Origin: Pseudomonadota bacterium
Lineage (GTDB): Bacteria; Pseudomonadota; Gammaproteobacteria; Steroidobacterales; Steroidobacteraceae
Direction: 5' to 3'
Assembly (NCBI GenBank): GCA_025355105.1
Contig: JANYAE010000113.1
Location: 1 to 64,000 of the forward strand
DNA length: 64,000 nucleotides
Numbering within the stretch: position 1 is the stretch's first letter; each line of letters opens with the position of its first letter. A program made the position numbers and the translations under genes. Positions 45,686-54,732 of the stretch are shown one piece after another. The notes under the pieces are model-generated. The model made no database searches and was not told the DNA's origin. It saw nothing but the letters and a program-made list of their open reading frames with translations.

Positions 45686-46378
45686 TCAGGCGTCGAGGCG
45701 TTGCAGCGCGCGCACGCCCTCGGCGTCCGCGGCTGCGAGCCGCAACACGAAGTCGAAGCGATCAACCGACGCGCACAGCGCGAAGTCCGCTTCCGGCGCC
45801 CAGCTGGCCGCCGGATCGAAGAATTTGGCGGCCGCGGGCGCGGCGCGCAAGCGCGCCGCCAGCTCGCTGGTGTCGTAGTCGCGGCCCGCCAGGCGCGTCG
45901 CCAGCAGCTCGGCGCACAGGTCGTCCTCGACCGAGCGCTCCCGCGCCTCGTGGCCCATGCGCACGATCGACACAACCGCCGGCGTCTGGCGCCGCAGGTA
46001 GCGGACGATCGCCGCCGCATTGACGAGGCTGCCCGTGAGCACCTCGTCGGCAACGTCGGCCTGCGTCACGCCCTGCGTCCCGGCGTGCGTGGTGTGCACG
46101 AGCGTTCGGCCCGCGAGCGGTGCGGCGGCGATGCGCGCCGGCGAGTTGCCGAAATGAAAGCCCGGCAGGTCGCGACCCTGTCGCTCGCCGGCGAGCAACC
46201 AGTCGGAGTGGCGTGCGCCGAGCGCGCGGGCGACCTCGATGTCCGCGACCGGAACGACGCGGGCGCCGGCGGCGGACGCGTAACACGCGGTCGTGAAGGC
46301 GCGGAACACGTCGATGACGACCACGCTGCCGCGCGCCTCGCGGGCACCGGCGACAAAATCGAGAATCTCGACGCGCAC
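45686..46378 (-). CDS. 2-phosphosulfolactate phosphatase family protein (ComB-like)
   Basis: A 230-residue protein of the ComB family. Characteristic parts are VVVIDVFRAFTTACYASAAGA, ERQGRDLPGFHFGNSPA and TTHAGTQGV, plus acidic metal-binding residues near VEDDLCAELL. In methanogens ComB dephosphorylates 2-phosphosulfolactate for coenzyme M; many bacteria without coenzyme M carry homologs of unsettled role. GTG start 46378. Four nt separate it from the preceding cytochrome gene on the same strand. Confidence 0.85.
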   Translation of the reverse strand: MRVEILDFVAGAREARGSVVVIDVFRAFTTACYASAAGARVVPVADIEVARALGARHSDWLLAGERQGRDLPGFHFGNSPARIAAAPLAGRTLVHTTHAGTQGVTQADVADEVLTGSLVNAAAIVRYLRRQTPAVVSIVRMGHEARERSVEDDLCAELLATRLAGRDYDTSELAARLRAAPAAAKFFDPAASWAPEADFALCASVDRFDFVLRLAAADAEGVRALQRLDA

Positions 46379-46382
46379 CGGA

Positions 46383-46799
46383 TCAGCGTGCGCGGTGCGC
46401 CGCGCGCGCCTCGGCGACCATCGCCGGAGTGATCGCGCTGGCGTGGTTGCCGAAGCTCGAGCGGACGAAGCTCAGCAGCGTGGCGAGATCGTCGTCGGAG
46501 AGGTAGCCGAACTGCGGCATCACGCCGGCGTACTGGCCGCGCGGCAGCGAATCCGGGCGCTCGCCGAACAGCACCCAGCCGAGGAGTTCTCGCGGATCGC
46601 CGACCGGCACCGGCGTGGCCGCGAGCGGCGGTTGCACGCCGGGCACGCCCGCACCGTCCTTCTGATGGCAGGCGAGGCAGTTGTTGGCGTAAAGCCGAGC
46701 GCCGGGACTCGGTGGCGCCGCCGCCGTCCCGCCCGGGCCGCAGGCCGCGAGGACGCTCGCGGCGACGACGGCAATGAGGGCAAGGCGCGGACAGATCAT
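46383..46799 (-). CDS. Lipoprotein c-type cytochrome
   Basis: A 138-residue exported protein with a lipobox SVLAAC (lipid-modified C20), so it is anchored to a membrane by Lgt-dependent modification. It holds one class I cytochrome c domain: heme motif CLACHQKDGAG, and GVMPQFGYLSDDDLATLLSF with the probable axial Met. A small membrane-tethered electron carrier. ATG 46799; the downstream ComB-like gene starts 4 nt after its stop. Confidence 0.9.
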   Translation of the reverse strand: MICPRLALIAVVAASVLAACGPGGTAAAPPSPGARLYANNCLACHQKDGAGVPGVQPPLAATPVPVGDPRELLGWVLFGERPDSLPRGQYAGVMPQFGYLSDDDLATLLSFVRSSFGNHASAITPAMVAEARAAHRAR

Positions 46800-46835
46800 C
46801 GGCAGCTGGCGAAACGATACGCTGCGAGCCGCGCC

Positions 46836-47417
46836 TCAGCCGACCCAGCGACGCACGCGCCCCGTGTCGAGGTGCACGAACTGCGGGCCGTAGTAGTAGC
46901 CGACGCCGCCCGCGCCGAGCGCAAGACCGGCATCGCGCAACCGCGCCAGGTCGCCGCCGACGAGCCGGACATCGATCGCCCGCCCTTCCATGTGCAGGCT
47001 GTGCGCGGCGACCCCGCCGGAGCGCGCGTGCATCGCAGCATTGCTTTCGGGCGAACGATAGCCGGAAATCACCTCGAACTCGGCGTCCCGGTCGCAACGC
47101 CCGGCCGCCGCATGCAGCAGGTCGAGGAGCGCCGGATCAATGGCGTGCACCGCGCCATTGCGGTGGTCGCGCAGCAGCTGGTTGACCGCGAGCAGCGCCG
47201 GACCGCAGTAGGCGCCGTCGCGGCAATAGTCCACCGCGAGCGATTCCTCGGTGTGCGTGTTGTGCAGCACGATGCGGCGCGTGGCGGGAGCCGCCGCCCG
47301 GGCCGGCGCGGCGAGCAGTGCGAGCGCACCGGCGCCGCCGAGCGCGAGCGCGCGCAGCGCCGTCCGGCGGCTCAGCAGGCCGGGCTCAGGTGACGGGATC
47401 AGGCGCGTGCGGGACAT
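46836..47417 (-). CDS. YcbK-like (DUF882) peptidase-fold protein with Tat signal
   Basis: A 193-residue protein of the YcbK/DUF882 family, related to the M15 D,D-peptidase fold. It has a twin-arginine signal (LLSRRTALRALALGG, cleaved near AAPARA) and therefore folds before export. The zinc/active-site pattern is present: ISGYRSPESNAAM and HSLHMEGRAIDVR, with FVHLDTG at the end. Likely a periplasmic peptidoglycan-interacting protein. ATG 47417 is chosen since it gives a normal Tat N-region; a TTG start at 47456 is possible. No strong ribosome binding site for either. Confidence 0.87.
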   Translation of the reverse strand: MSRTRLIPSPEPGLLSRRTALRALALGGAGALALLAAPARAAAPATRRIVLHNTHTEESLAVDYCRDGAYCGPALLAVNQLLRDHRNGAVHAIDPALLDLLHAAAGRCDRDAEFEVISGYRSPESNAAMHARSGGVAAHSLHMEGRAIDVRLVGGDLARLRDAGLALGAGGVGYYYGPQFVHLDTGRVRRWVG

Positions 47418-47465
47418 GCGGCGAGTGTTGCTCAGCCACCCGAAATACTCAAGCAAAATCAGCGC

Positions 47466-48698
47466 TCAGGACGCGCCGACCGTGACGGCGGTCAGATCGC
47501 CTGCGTCGCCCTCGTCACCCTCGTCGCCGTTGACCGCGATGATCCGCGCCCGGCGGATGAAATTGAAATCGGTGGCGCAAGCCGAGGTGTAGGCACCCAT
47601 CTGACGGCCGACGACCAGGTCGCCGGCTTCGAGCATCGGCAGCTCGAGATGGTCGTCGATGACGTCGATGACGTCGCAGGTCGGGCCGGCCAGTACCGCG
47701 GCCACGCGTTCGCCGTCGTCGCGCAGCGCGGCGACCGGGTAGCGCATGTGATCGAAGAGCTGGCCGCTGTAGGAGCCGTAGATACCGTCGTCGAGGTAGA
47801 ACCACCAGCGACCGTCGCGCAGTGCCCGCCCCATGACCGTGCCGACCGCGGTTCCGGCAGCAGCGGCGACGAAGCGGCCGGGCTCGGCGATGATCCGCAG
47901 GCCCGGCGGAAGCGCCGCGAGCGCACTGCGGATCGGCGCGCAGAATTCCTCGATCGGCGTCGTCCGCTCGCGGTAGTCGGCCGGGAAACCGCCGCCGATG
48001 TCCAGCGTCGTGAGCCCCTCGTACCCCGCGGCACGGGCTTCGGCGATCAGTCGCCCGCAGGCCTCGATCGCCCGGACGTGCATCGTCGGCGTCGGCGTCT
48101 GCGAGCCGACGTGGAACGAAAACCCCGTCACCGGCACGCCGAGGCGGCGCGCGACCGCGAGCAGGCCGGCAACGGCGCCGGTCTCGCAGCCGAACTTGCG
48201 CGACAGGTCGACGACCGCATCCTCGGCGCTGAATGCGACCCGCAGCAGCACGCCGACGCGGCGCTTGTGGCGGACGAACTTGCCGAGCTCGTCGACGTTG
48301 TCGGCGACGAAGGTGCGCACGCCGAAGCGCAATGCGTCGCGGATGTCGGCGTCGCGCTTGATCGGGTGGGTGTGGATGCAGCGCGCCGCCGGCACGCCGG
48401 CGGCCCGCACCCGCTCGACCTCACCGCTGCTCGCAAGATCGAAGAAGCCGCCGATCCCGTTCAAGGCGGCGACCACGGCGGCGTCCGGTAGCGGCTTCAG
48501 CGCGTAGTGCAGGTCGACGCCCGGCAGCGCCGCCTGCAGGCGCCGGTACTGTGCCCGCACGACGTCGCAGTCGACGATCATCAGCGGCGAGCCGTAGCGC
48601 GCCACCAGCGCCTCGATCTCGGCCCGCGTGTAGGGGGCGACGAGCCGCGCCGCAGGCGTCGGTTCGCGGTGGCGTACGGTCGTGGCGGGCTTCGGCAC
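47466..48698 (-). CDS. Fold-type III PLP decarboxylase (ornithine/lysine decarboxylase-like)
   Basis: A 410-residue alanine-racemase-fold decarboxylase. PLP lysine K68 lies in YALKPLPDAAV; FSFHVGSQ and LDIGGGFP bind the cofactor; EPGRF and the catalytic C341 with Asp in GPTCDVIDVI come from the C-terminal domain. This is the pattern of eukaryotic-type ornithine decarboxylases, so it probably makes putrescine (or cadaverine). The C-terminus is odd: an acidic repeat GDEGDEGDAGD encoded by a 9-nt repeat at about 47505-47528. Lies 30 nt downstream of tsaC on the same strand. Confidence 0.9.
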   Translation of the reverse strand: MPKPATTVRHREPTPAARLVAPYTRAEIEALVARYGSPLMIVDCDVVRAQYRRLQAALPGVDLHYALKPLPDAAVVAALNGIGGFFDLASSGEVERVRAAGVPAARCIHTHPIKRDADIRDALRFGVRTFVADNVDELGKFVRHKRRVGVLLRVAFSAEDAVVDLSRKFGCETGAVAGLLAVARRLGVPVTGFSFHVGSQTPTPTMHVRAIEACGRLIAEARAAGYEGLTTLDIGGGFPADYRERTTPIEEFCAPIRSALAALPPGLRIIAEPGRFVAAAAGTAVGTVMGRALRDGRWWFYLDDGIYGSYSGQLFDHMRYPVAALRDDGERVAAVLAGPTCDVIDVIDDHLELPMLEAGDLVVGRQMGAYTSACATDFNFIRRARIIAVNGDEGDEGDAGDLTAVTVGAS

Positions 48699-48728
48699 TC
48701 TGCAGCTCCTCGGGAAGAGGCGCGGATT

Positions 48729-49688
48729 CTAGGCTGAATCCTCGGCACCGCAAGCCGCTGCTGCCCGGGCGAGCCGGTCGCGCACCGCCTCCCAGGCCGG
48801 ATCCTGCGGGACCGCCTCGACGACGATCGTCGCCGCGCCAGCGTGGTCAAGGCGGCGCAGGTTCGCATACAGATCATGGGCGTAGTCGACGGGACCTGCC
48901 GGGGCCGCCAGCCAGAGCAGGCCGCCGAAGCCCACCGGTGCCGGACGCCGCGCGAGCACGGCGCTTGCCGGCCCCGCGGTCGTCGCGAGCGCGGGGCCGG
49001 CGACCATCACCAGCCGCGTTGCCGGGGCATAGTGCGCGCGGCTCGTGCCCGGCGCGCGCGGGCCCTCCCCGGCCGCCGCGCGGCGCAAGGGTCCGGTCAC
49101 GGCCTCAAGCTCGGCGGCGGCGATACCACCGGGGCGCACCAGCAGCGGCTCGCCGACCAGGCTGACGATGGTCGACTCAAGACCGACGCTGCAGTCGCCG
49201 CCGTCGAGCACGAAGGGGGCGTCCGACCCGAACTCCTCGCGCACGTGTTGCGCCGAGGTCGGGCTGACCCGGCCGTAGCGGTTCGCGGACGGGGCGGCGA
49301 CGGCGCCGCCGAAGGCCGCGAGCAGCGCGCGCGCGAGCGGGTGCGACGGCACGCGCAGGCCGATGCTGTCCTGGCCGCCGGTCAGCGCGTCGGACACCCC
49401 GGCCGCGCGCCGCAGAATCAGCGTCAGCGGTCCCGGCCAGAAGCGCGCCGCGAGCCGGCGCGCGGTCTCGGGCACCTCCGCCGCCCACTCCGCCAGCACG
49501 TCCGCCGACGCCAAATGCACGATCAGCGGGTGGCCGGTCGGCCGACGCTTGAGCGCGTAGATCTTGCCGACCGCGGCGTCGCTGCGCGCGTCGGCGCCGA
49601 GGCCGTAGACGGTCTCGGTCGGAAACGCCACCAGCTCGCCGGCACGGAGCAGGTCGGCCGCGCACGCGACGTCCTGAGCGGTCGTCAT
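48729..49688 (-). CDS. tsaC: L-threonylcarbamoyladenylate synthase
   Basis: Makes threonylcarbamoyl-AMP from threonine, bicarbonate and ATP for the t6A37 modification of ANN-decoding tRNAs. The 319-residue protein is of the longer Sua5 type: YrdC domain about 1-195 (VAFPTETVYGLGADARSD, KRRPTGHPLIVHL, PSANRYGRVSPTSAQHV, ESTIVSL) and a C-terminal Sua5 domain reached through the linker APGTSRAHYAP. ATG 49688 overlaps the DUF72 stop (ATGA). Confidence 0.94.
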   Translation of the reverse strand: MTTAQDVACAADLLRAGELVAFPTETVYGLGADARSDAAVGKIYALKRRPTGHPLIVHLASADVLAEWAAEVPETARRLAARFWPGPLTLILRRAAGVSDALTGGQDSIGLRVPSHPLARALLAAFGGAVAAPSANRYGRVSPTSAQHVREEFGSDAPFVLDGGDCSVGLESTIVSLVGEPLLVRPGGIAAAELEAVTGPLRRAAAGEGPRAPGTSRAHYAPATRLVMVAGPALATTAGPASAVLARRPAPVGFGGLLWLAAPAGPVDYAHDLYANLRRLDHAGAATIVVEAVPQDPAWEAVRDRLARAAAACGAEDSA

Positions 49689-50701
49689 GCCGGCGGCAGC
49701 GGCTCGCGCGCACGGCGCTCGAGCTCACGCGCCAGCCCGAACAGCGTCAGCGGCGCGCAGCCCTCCGCCTTGTTGTTGGCGATCACGATCGCCTCGTTGC
49801 CACGGCCGAGGATCCGTGCGAGCAACGTCGCCACCGCGGCGCGGTTCGCGGGGTCAGGGTCGACGATCCGGTCGAACGGAAAGTAACGCTCGCGCGCCGC
49901 CTCGTAGTCCTGCTGCGGATGCAGCATCCAGCGCACGACCACCGCACCGGACAGCCAGGCGTTCTCGCCGAGCACCGCCGCCTGCTCGAGCACACCGGCC
50001 ATCCGCGGGTGCACGTTGAAGCAGTGCGTGGCACCGTTGCGCGCCAGCACGTCCGCGTAGGCCGGCCCCAGCACCTCGCGGTTGCGCAGCTCGATCGCGT
50101 ACTGCGGTCCGCGCGGCAGCGCGTCGAGAAAGGCGCCGAGCGCATTGACGAACAGCTGCGGGTCCCGCGCGTAGGGCAGCCCGAACGGCGGGAACTGGAA
50201 CAGCAGCGCTCCGAGCCGCTCGCCGAGCCCTTCGACGACCGGCGTCACCACGCGCTCGATCGCGTAGCGCAGGTCGAGGAAGCGATCGACGTCGGGGGTC
50301 ACTGCGACGTTGCGCGCCTGCCGGTCGATCGGCGTCGTCAGCGCCGCGTGCGCCTTGACGACGAAACGGAAGTCCGGCGGCACGATGCGCGCGTAGTGGC
50401 GGAATTCCTCGGCGCCGAGCGGCGCGTAGAACGCGCGGTCGACGCTGACCGCGCGCAGCAGCGGGTGACGGGAGTAGGCACCAAGGCCCTGGCGCGCGAG
50501 CATCTGCTCGCCGACCCGGTTGGCATAGACGATGCCCGCCCAGCCCGGGAAGGCCCAGCTGGAGGTCCCCAGCCGCAGGCCCGCCGGCAGCGCCGACGCC
50601 GCGCTCTCGAGGTCCGCCGGCAGCGGCGCGGCGCCGATCAGGTCGGCATCGGAGCCGCCGGTCGCGAACAGCTCGAACTGGGTGGAGGGATCGGGGATCA
50701 C
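49685..50701 (-). CDS. DUF72 (YecE-like) TIM-barrel protein
   Basis: A 338-residue protein of the DUF72 family: GTSSWAFPGWAGIVY near the start, DFRFVVKAHAALT, LGALLFQFPPF, AIELRNREVL and a C-terminal AIVIANNKAEGCAPL. These proteins have a TIM-barrel fold and no confirmed reaction. The first 40 residues are an extension specific to this subgroup. GTG start at 50701 with weak GGGAA upstream. First gene of a likely DUF72-tsaC-decarboxylase operon with a candidate promoter at 50729-50757. Confidence 0.9.
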   Translation of the reverse strand: MIPDPSTQFELFATGGSDADLIGAAPLPADLESAASALPAGLRLGTSSWAFPGWAGIVYANRVGEQMLARQGLGAYSRHPLLRAVSVDRAFYAPLGAEEFRHYARIVPPDFRFVVKAHAALTTPIDRQARNVAVTPDVDRFLDLRYAIERVVTPVVEGLGERLGALLFQFPPFGLPYARDPQLFVNALGAFLDALPRGPQYAIELRNREVLGPAYADVLARNGATHCFNVHPRMAGVLEQAAVLGENAWLSGAVVVRWMLHPQQDYEAARERYFPFDRIVDPDPANRAAVATLLARILGRGNEAIVIANNKAEGCAPLTLFGLARELERRAREPLPPA

Positions 50702-50728
50702 GGCAAGATTCCCGGCGCTGGGGCCTGC

Positions 50729-50757
50729 AAGTTAATGAATGGCGCGCGTGCCGGCAA
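50729..50757 (-). promoter_or_regulatory. Putative promoter of the DUF72-tsaC-decarboxylase operon
   Basis: On the minus strand TTGCCG (50752-50757) and TAACTT (50729-50734) are separated by 17 nt, in an AT-rich patch 28 nt before the GTG of the DUF72 gene. A 7-bp stem GCGGCCG/CGGCCGC at 50791-50810 follows the stop of the upstream protease gene but lacks a T-run. Confidence 0.35.
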
Positions 50758-50810
50758 CCGACGCCGTCACGGCCCGGCGATCTGCCCGCCGCGGCCGTGG
50801 CGCCGGCCGC

Positions 50811-53687
50811 TCAGTCCAGGGCGCGGCGCTCCCAGTCGACCGCGCCGCGGCGCAGCTCGTAGGTTGGCCAGTACTTCTTGTCGAGCTTGAGCGTGATCAC
50901 GTCGGTGGAGTTGTTCCACGTGACGGTCTTGAGCCGGAGCGAGGCCCGATCCTGCTTGCCGCCGACCGCGGCCAGGAACGCATCGAGATCCGGCGTCGGC
51001 TTGCCGTCAACCTCGACGATCCGCCGCCCGGCCCAGAGCCCGTAGCGGGTCGCCGGCGAGCCGTAGAGGAAGAAGGCGACGAACACGCCGTTAGGCGCGA
51101 CGCCGCGCTGCGCCGCGAGCGCGCGGTGCGGCGCCTGCAGGATCGCGCCGGCCCAGACCAGCACCCGATCGAGGTCGGCCCCACGCAGTGCCGCGGTCGC
51201 CAGCTCGACCGTCAGCTCGGCGCCGTTGCGCCAGACCGTGACGCGCAGCTTTGGCTGCTGCACGGCCTGGTCAACCTCGCGGAAACGGTTGACGACCTTG
51301 TCGTCGATCGTCAGTAGCAGGTCGCCGGTCTGCAGCTGCTCGGCGGCCGCCGAGCCGGCCACCAGCCGCCCGACGCCGAGCACCTGGCGCCGCCCCGGGC
51401 TGTGGGCTTCCACGCGTCGCACCCACTCCTCGTTCAGCCCGAGCTTGCGGGCCACCGACAGCGGCACGGTCTGCAGCTCCGCCTCGAGCGAGCGAAGCGG
51501 ACGGCCGCTGCGCACCATATCAACCATCGCCGTAACGACCTCGGTTGGCACGCCGAGATTCTGCTGCTGCAGCTCGCGACCGCTGTCGAACGCGAAGCTC
51601 GACCACAGCGCGCGCACGTCGCCGGCCTTGTCGGTGATGACGCCGTCAAAGTCGGTCGGGCCGTTGACCAGCGTCACCACCTCGAGATTGGCGTCGCGGA
51701 ACGCGAGCGTCCGCGACAGCGGAAACTGCGCCGCCTCGACCGCCGCGACCTTGCTCTCGAGCGCCGCGAGACGCTGGTCGGCGCGCAGCCCGATCACCCA
51801 GACGCCGTCGCCCGGCGCCAACTCCTTGGAGGAGAAGCGCGCCGCGCGGACCGGCGTCGTGCCGATCAGCTTCGGATCGTAGGAGATCACCGCGAGGTTG
51901 TGCAGCGGGTGGATGTACTCGACGCGTCCCGGGACTTCGATCGTGCCGGCGAAGGTCAGCCGGACGTCGCCGAGCGCGACCGGCACCGTGTTGCGATCGG
52001 TGACGACGAGACCGCGCGCCGCATCGACGACGACTCCGGTGCCGCGGTAGCTGCGTTCGGTAACCCCGGACACCGAGTACGGCATGTCGAAGTTGATGAC
52101 CACCAGCGACGGCGCGAGCCGCTCGGCGCGCGCGTCGCCGCTGTCGCCGAAGGTCGTGCTGGCCGGCTCCGGCGGCGTCGGCGGCGGGCCGTCGGCGAGC
52201 GTGCGGCACGGCCAGTAGCCGAGTGTGTCGTCGCGCTTGCAGCGCCGCGCCGGGAACCACTGGCGGTCGACACGGACGACGCGGACCTGCTGCGAGCGCG
52301 TGTCCTCGAGCGTGAAGAAGCGCACCGTGGCGCGATCGCCCTGCGCCAGATCGGCGACCACCTTCTCGAAATCGTCGAGGTTCTTCAGCGGCTTGCCGTT
52401 GAACGACGCGAGCACCGCACCGCGCGGCACGCCGGCCGAGCCGAACACGTAGCCAGGATTGGCGACGTACACGCCGCGAATCGGCACGTTCATGTGCCGC
52501 GCCATCTGGTACGAGAGCCGGTTGACGACCGCGTCGCCGAACTCGACGTACTCGTCCGGCGTGATCGCGTGCAGGTCCTCGACCGGCAGCTCGCGGCTGA
52601 GCAGCGCGCCGCCGCGTTGAACTTCGAGCCGCAGCGTCCGTCCGACCGACTCGTCGAGAATGCCCTCGAGTGTCAGGAATTCGGTGACGTAGCGACCGTC
52701 GACGCGCACCAGCACGTCGCCGGGCTCGAGCACGCCGTCGCTGGCCGAGCCCGGCTGCACTTCCTTGACCACCAGCATACCGACCTGCTTCGGAAACGCC
52801 CGCCGCACCTCGGCTTCGGTGTCCTGCTTCAGGCCGAGGCGCCGCAGCTCATCGTAGGGCGTGTACTCGAAGACGATCTCGAGCGTGCCACGCGGCACCG
52901 GCTTGCCATCCTGGATCAGCTTCAGCGCCCGCACCACCCGGTCGAGCGGCAGATAGAAGCTTGACGCCGCCTGGCTCGAGCCGCCGGCGTTGAGCGCGAC
53001 CGCCCGGCCCTTCACGTCCAGCACCGGCGAGCCGGACGAGCCGCCGGAGGTGCTGGAAGCCGCCTGGTAATAGAAGGTGTTGAAGTCGTTGTACTTGCCG
53101 ACGCCGTAGGCCGGCGCGTCGCGGTCGAGCCGCGCCAGCGTGCCCGCCAGGATCGACAACTGCTCGCCGGCGTCGTTGCCGACGACGCGGATCTCGGTGC
53201 CGATCTTCGCGCCTTCCGGCGCGAGCGGGATCTGCTGCGGCTGAATGAAGCGCAGCTTCGCCGGGTCGTAATGGTAGATGCCGAAGTCGTGCACCGGGTC
53301 GCGGTACACCGGATAGAGCTGCACTTCCTCGCGATTCATGAAGACCGCCTGCGCCGTCACCGGTCCCGGTGTCACGACGTGGCGGTTGGTCAGGATCAGG
53401 CCGCGCTTCGCGTCGACCACGAAGCCGGTCGCCTGGGCAGACGAGTTCCACTCGGTGTCGAAGGCCCGCGTTTCGTCGATCTGGATCGCGACCACCCCCA
53501 CCGCGATGCGCTCGAGCGTACGCGCCCATTCGGGCCGCTCCTCGATCGAGTCCGCGCCGACCGCCGCGGCGGCCGCGGTCGCACCACTCGCGCCCGCGGC
53601 GGCAGCCTGCGGCTCGGCTGGTGCCCCGCCGGCCGCCAGACCGAGGAGCAGCACCGCCGCGGCTCGCGCGCGTACGTCGATCAGCAT
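50811..53687 (-). CDS. Tandem HtrA-type PDZ serine protease, Nma111/Deg7-like
   Basis: A 958-residue exported protein (signal about 1-24) with two trypsin-like domains and interspersed PDZ domains. The first protease domain has a full triad: H103 in LTNRHVV, D134 in VHDFGIY and S218 in SGGSSGSPV. The stretches around Ser and VALNAGGS...SFYLPLDRVVRAL strongly recall yeast Nma111 and plant Deg7, as does the length (Nma111 is about 1000). The second protease-like domain (about 520-740) is degenerate: LVVTDRNTV lacks His, and no GxSGG is present. PDZ-like parts occur near 300-370, 400-460, 770-830 and 850-940. Likely an envelope quality-control protease or chaperone. Confidence 0.88.
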   Translation of the reverse strand: MLIDVRARAAAVLLLGLAAGGAPAEPQAAAAGASGATAAAAAVGADSIEERPEWARTLERIAVGVVAIQIDETRAFDTEWNSSAQATGFVVDAKRGLILTNRHVVTPGPVTAQAVFMNREEVQLYPVYRDPVHDFGIYHYDPAKLRFIQPQQIPLAPEGAKIGTEIRVVGNDAGEQLSILAGTLARLDRDAPAYGVGKYNDFNTFYYQAASSTSGGSSGSPVLDVKGRAVALNAGGSSQAASSFYLPLDRVVRALKLIQDGKPVPRGTLEIVFEYTPYDELRRLGLKQDTEAEVRRAFPKQVGMLVVKEVQPGSASDGVLEPGDVLVRVDGRYVTEFLTLEGILDESVGRTLRLEVQRGGALLSRELPVEDLHAITPDEYVEFGDAVVNRLSYQMARHMNVPIRGVYVANPGYVFGSAGVPRGAVLASFNGKPLKNLDDFEKVVADLAQGDRATVRFFTLEDTRSQQVRVVRVDRQWFPARRCKRDDTLGYWPCRTLADGPPPTPPEPASTTFGDSGDARAERLAPSLVVINFDMPYSVSGVTERSYRGTGVVVDAARGLVVTDRNTVPVALGDVRLTFAGTIEVPGRVEYIHPLHNLAVISYDPKLIGTTPVRAARFSSKELAPGDGVWVIGLRADQRLAALESKVAAVEAAQFPLSRTLAFRDANLEVVTLVNGPTDFDGVITDKAGDVRALWSSFAFDSGRELQQQNLGVPTEVVTAMVDMVRSGRPLRSLEAELQTVPLSVARKLGLNEEWVRRVEAHSPGRRQVLGVGRLVAGSAAAEQLQTGDLLLTIDDKVVNRFREVDQAVQQPKLRVTVWRNGAELTVELATAALRGADLDRVLVWAGAILQAPHRALAAQRGVAPNGVFVAFFLYGSPATRYGLWAGRRIVEVDGKPTPDLDAFLAAVGGKQDRASLRLKTVTWNNSTDVITLKLDKKYWPTYELRRGAVDWERRALD

Positions 53688-53709
53688 GGGCTTTACTCCG
53701 TCGCTCAGG

Positions 53710-54642
53710 TCAGAAGCGGTAGCCGAACGCAGCGTGGAAACGCTCGCCGATCTCGTCCGCGGTGAAGTGGTGCGACTGCGTGCCGTGCTTCGCGATCTTG
53801 AGCGCGCCCATCAGCGAGGCCAGCCGGCCGGTCGTCGGCCAGTCGAAGCCGCGCGTGAGCCCGACGATGAAGCCGGCCCGGTAGGCGTCGCCGCAGCCGG
53901 TCGGGTCGACGACGCGCTCGGCGCGCACCGCCGGGATCTCGGTCACCCGGCCGTCGGCATAGATCCGCGAGCCCTCGGCGCCACCCGTGACGACGTAGGC
54001 ACGGCAGCGCGCCGCGATCGCCTCGGGCGCGAGCCCGGTCCGCTCCTGGATCAGCTGACCCTCGTAGTCGTTGACGATCACCCAGCTGGCCTGGTCGAGG
54101 AACACCTCGAGGTCCTGGCCGCCGAACATCGGCAGGCCCTGGCCGACGTCGAAGATGAACGGGATGCCGGCATCCGCGAACTGCTGCGCGTGGCGGATCA
54201 TGCCGTCGCGGCTGTCAGGGCCGACGAGCCCGAGCGAGATTCCGGCGCCAAGCGGCACCGCGAGCTCGCCCGAGTACTGCATCGCGCCGGGGTGGAAGGC
54301 GGTGATCTGGTTGTCATCCAGGTCGGTGGTGATAAAGGCCTGCGCCGTGTAGCTGTCCGGAATGCGGCGCACGTGCTCGAGGCTGAGACCGTGGCGGCGC
54401 ATCCAAGTTTCATACGGATCGAAATCGTCGCCGACGGTCGCGAGCACCTGTGCCTTCACGCCGAGCAGGCCGAGGTTGTAGGCAATGTTGCCGGCGACCC
54501 CGCCGAAGTTGCGGCGCAGCTGCGGCACCAGGAACGACACCGACAGCATGTGGATGCGATCGGGCAGGATGTGTTCCTTGAAGCGCCCGTCGAACACCAT
54601 CACGGTGTCGTAGGCAATCGAGCCGCAGATCATCACTGTCAT
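53710..54642 (-). CDS. PfkB-family sugar/nucleoside kinase
   Basis: A 310-residue ribokinase-like kinase. It has GSIAYDTVM at the start, RNFGGVAGNIAYNLGLLG for the sugar site, and the ATP/anion-hole signature VVDPTGCGDAYRAGF. The overall pattern is close to bacterial adenosine-kinase-like PfkB proteins, but the sugar or nucleoside is not certain. GGGAGG 8 nt before ATG 54642 gives strong translation. It follows dgkA by 90 nt and precedes the Nma111-like protease by 22 nt. Confidence 0.92.
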   Translation of the reverse strand: MTVMICGSIAYDTVMVFDGRFKEHILPDRIHMLSVSFLVPQLRRNFGGVAGNIAYNLGLLGVKAQVLATVGDDFDPYETWMRRHGLSLEHVRRIPDSYTAQAFITTDLDDNQITAFHPGAMQYSGELAVPLGAGISLGLVGPDSRDGMIRHAQQFADAGIPFIFDVGQGLPMFGGQDLEVFLDQASWVIVNDYEGQLIQERTGLAPEAIAARCRAYVVTGGAEGSRIYADGRVTEIPAVRAERVVDPTGCGDAYRAGFIVGLTRGFDWPTTGRLASLMGALKIAKHGTQSHHFTADEIGERFHAAFGYRF

Positions 54643-54732
54643 CGCGACGGCCTCCCGAGAAAGCGGCCACCATACCGGCCGGCGACGGGCGCCGCCACCG
54701 GCCCGTCACGGATTTCGCGCACGGAAGCCCGG

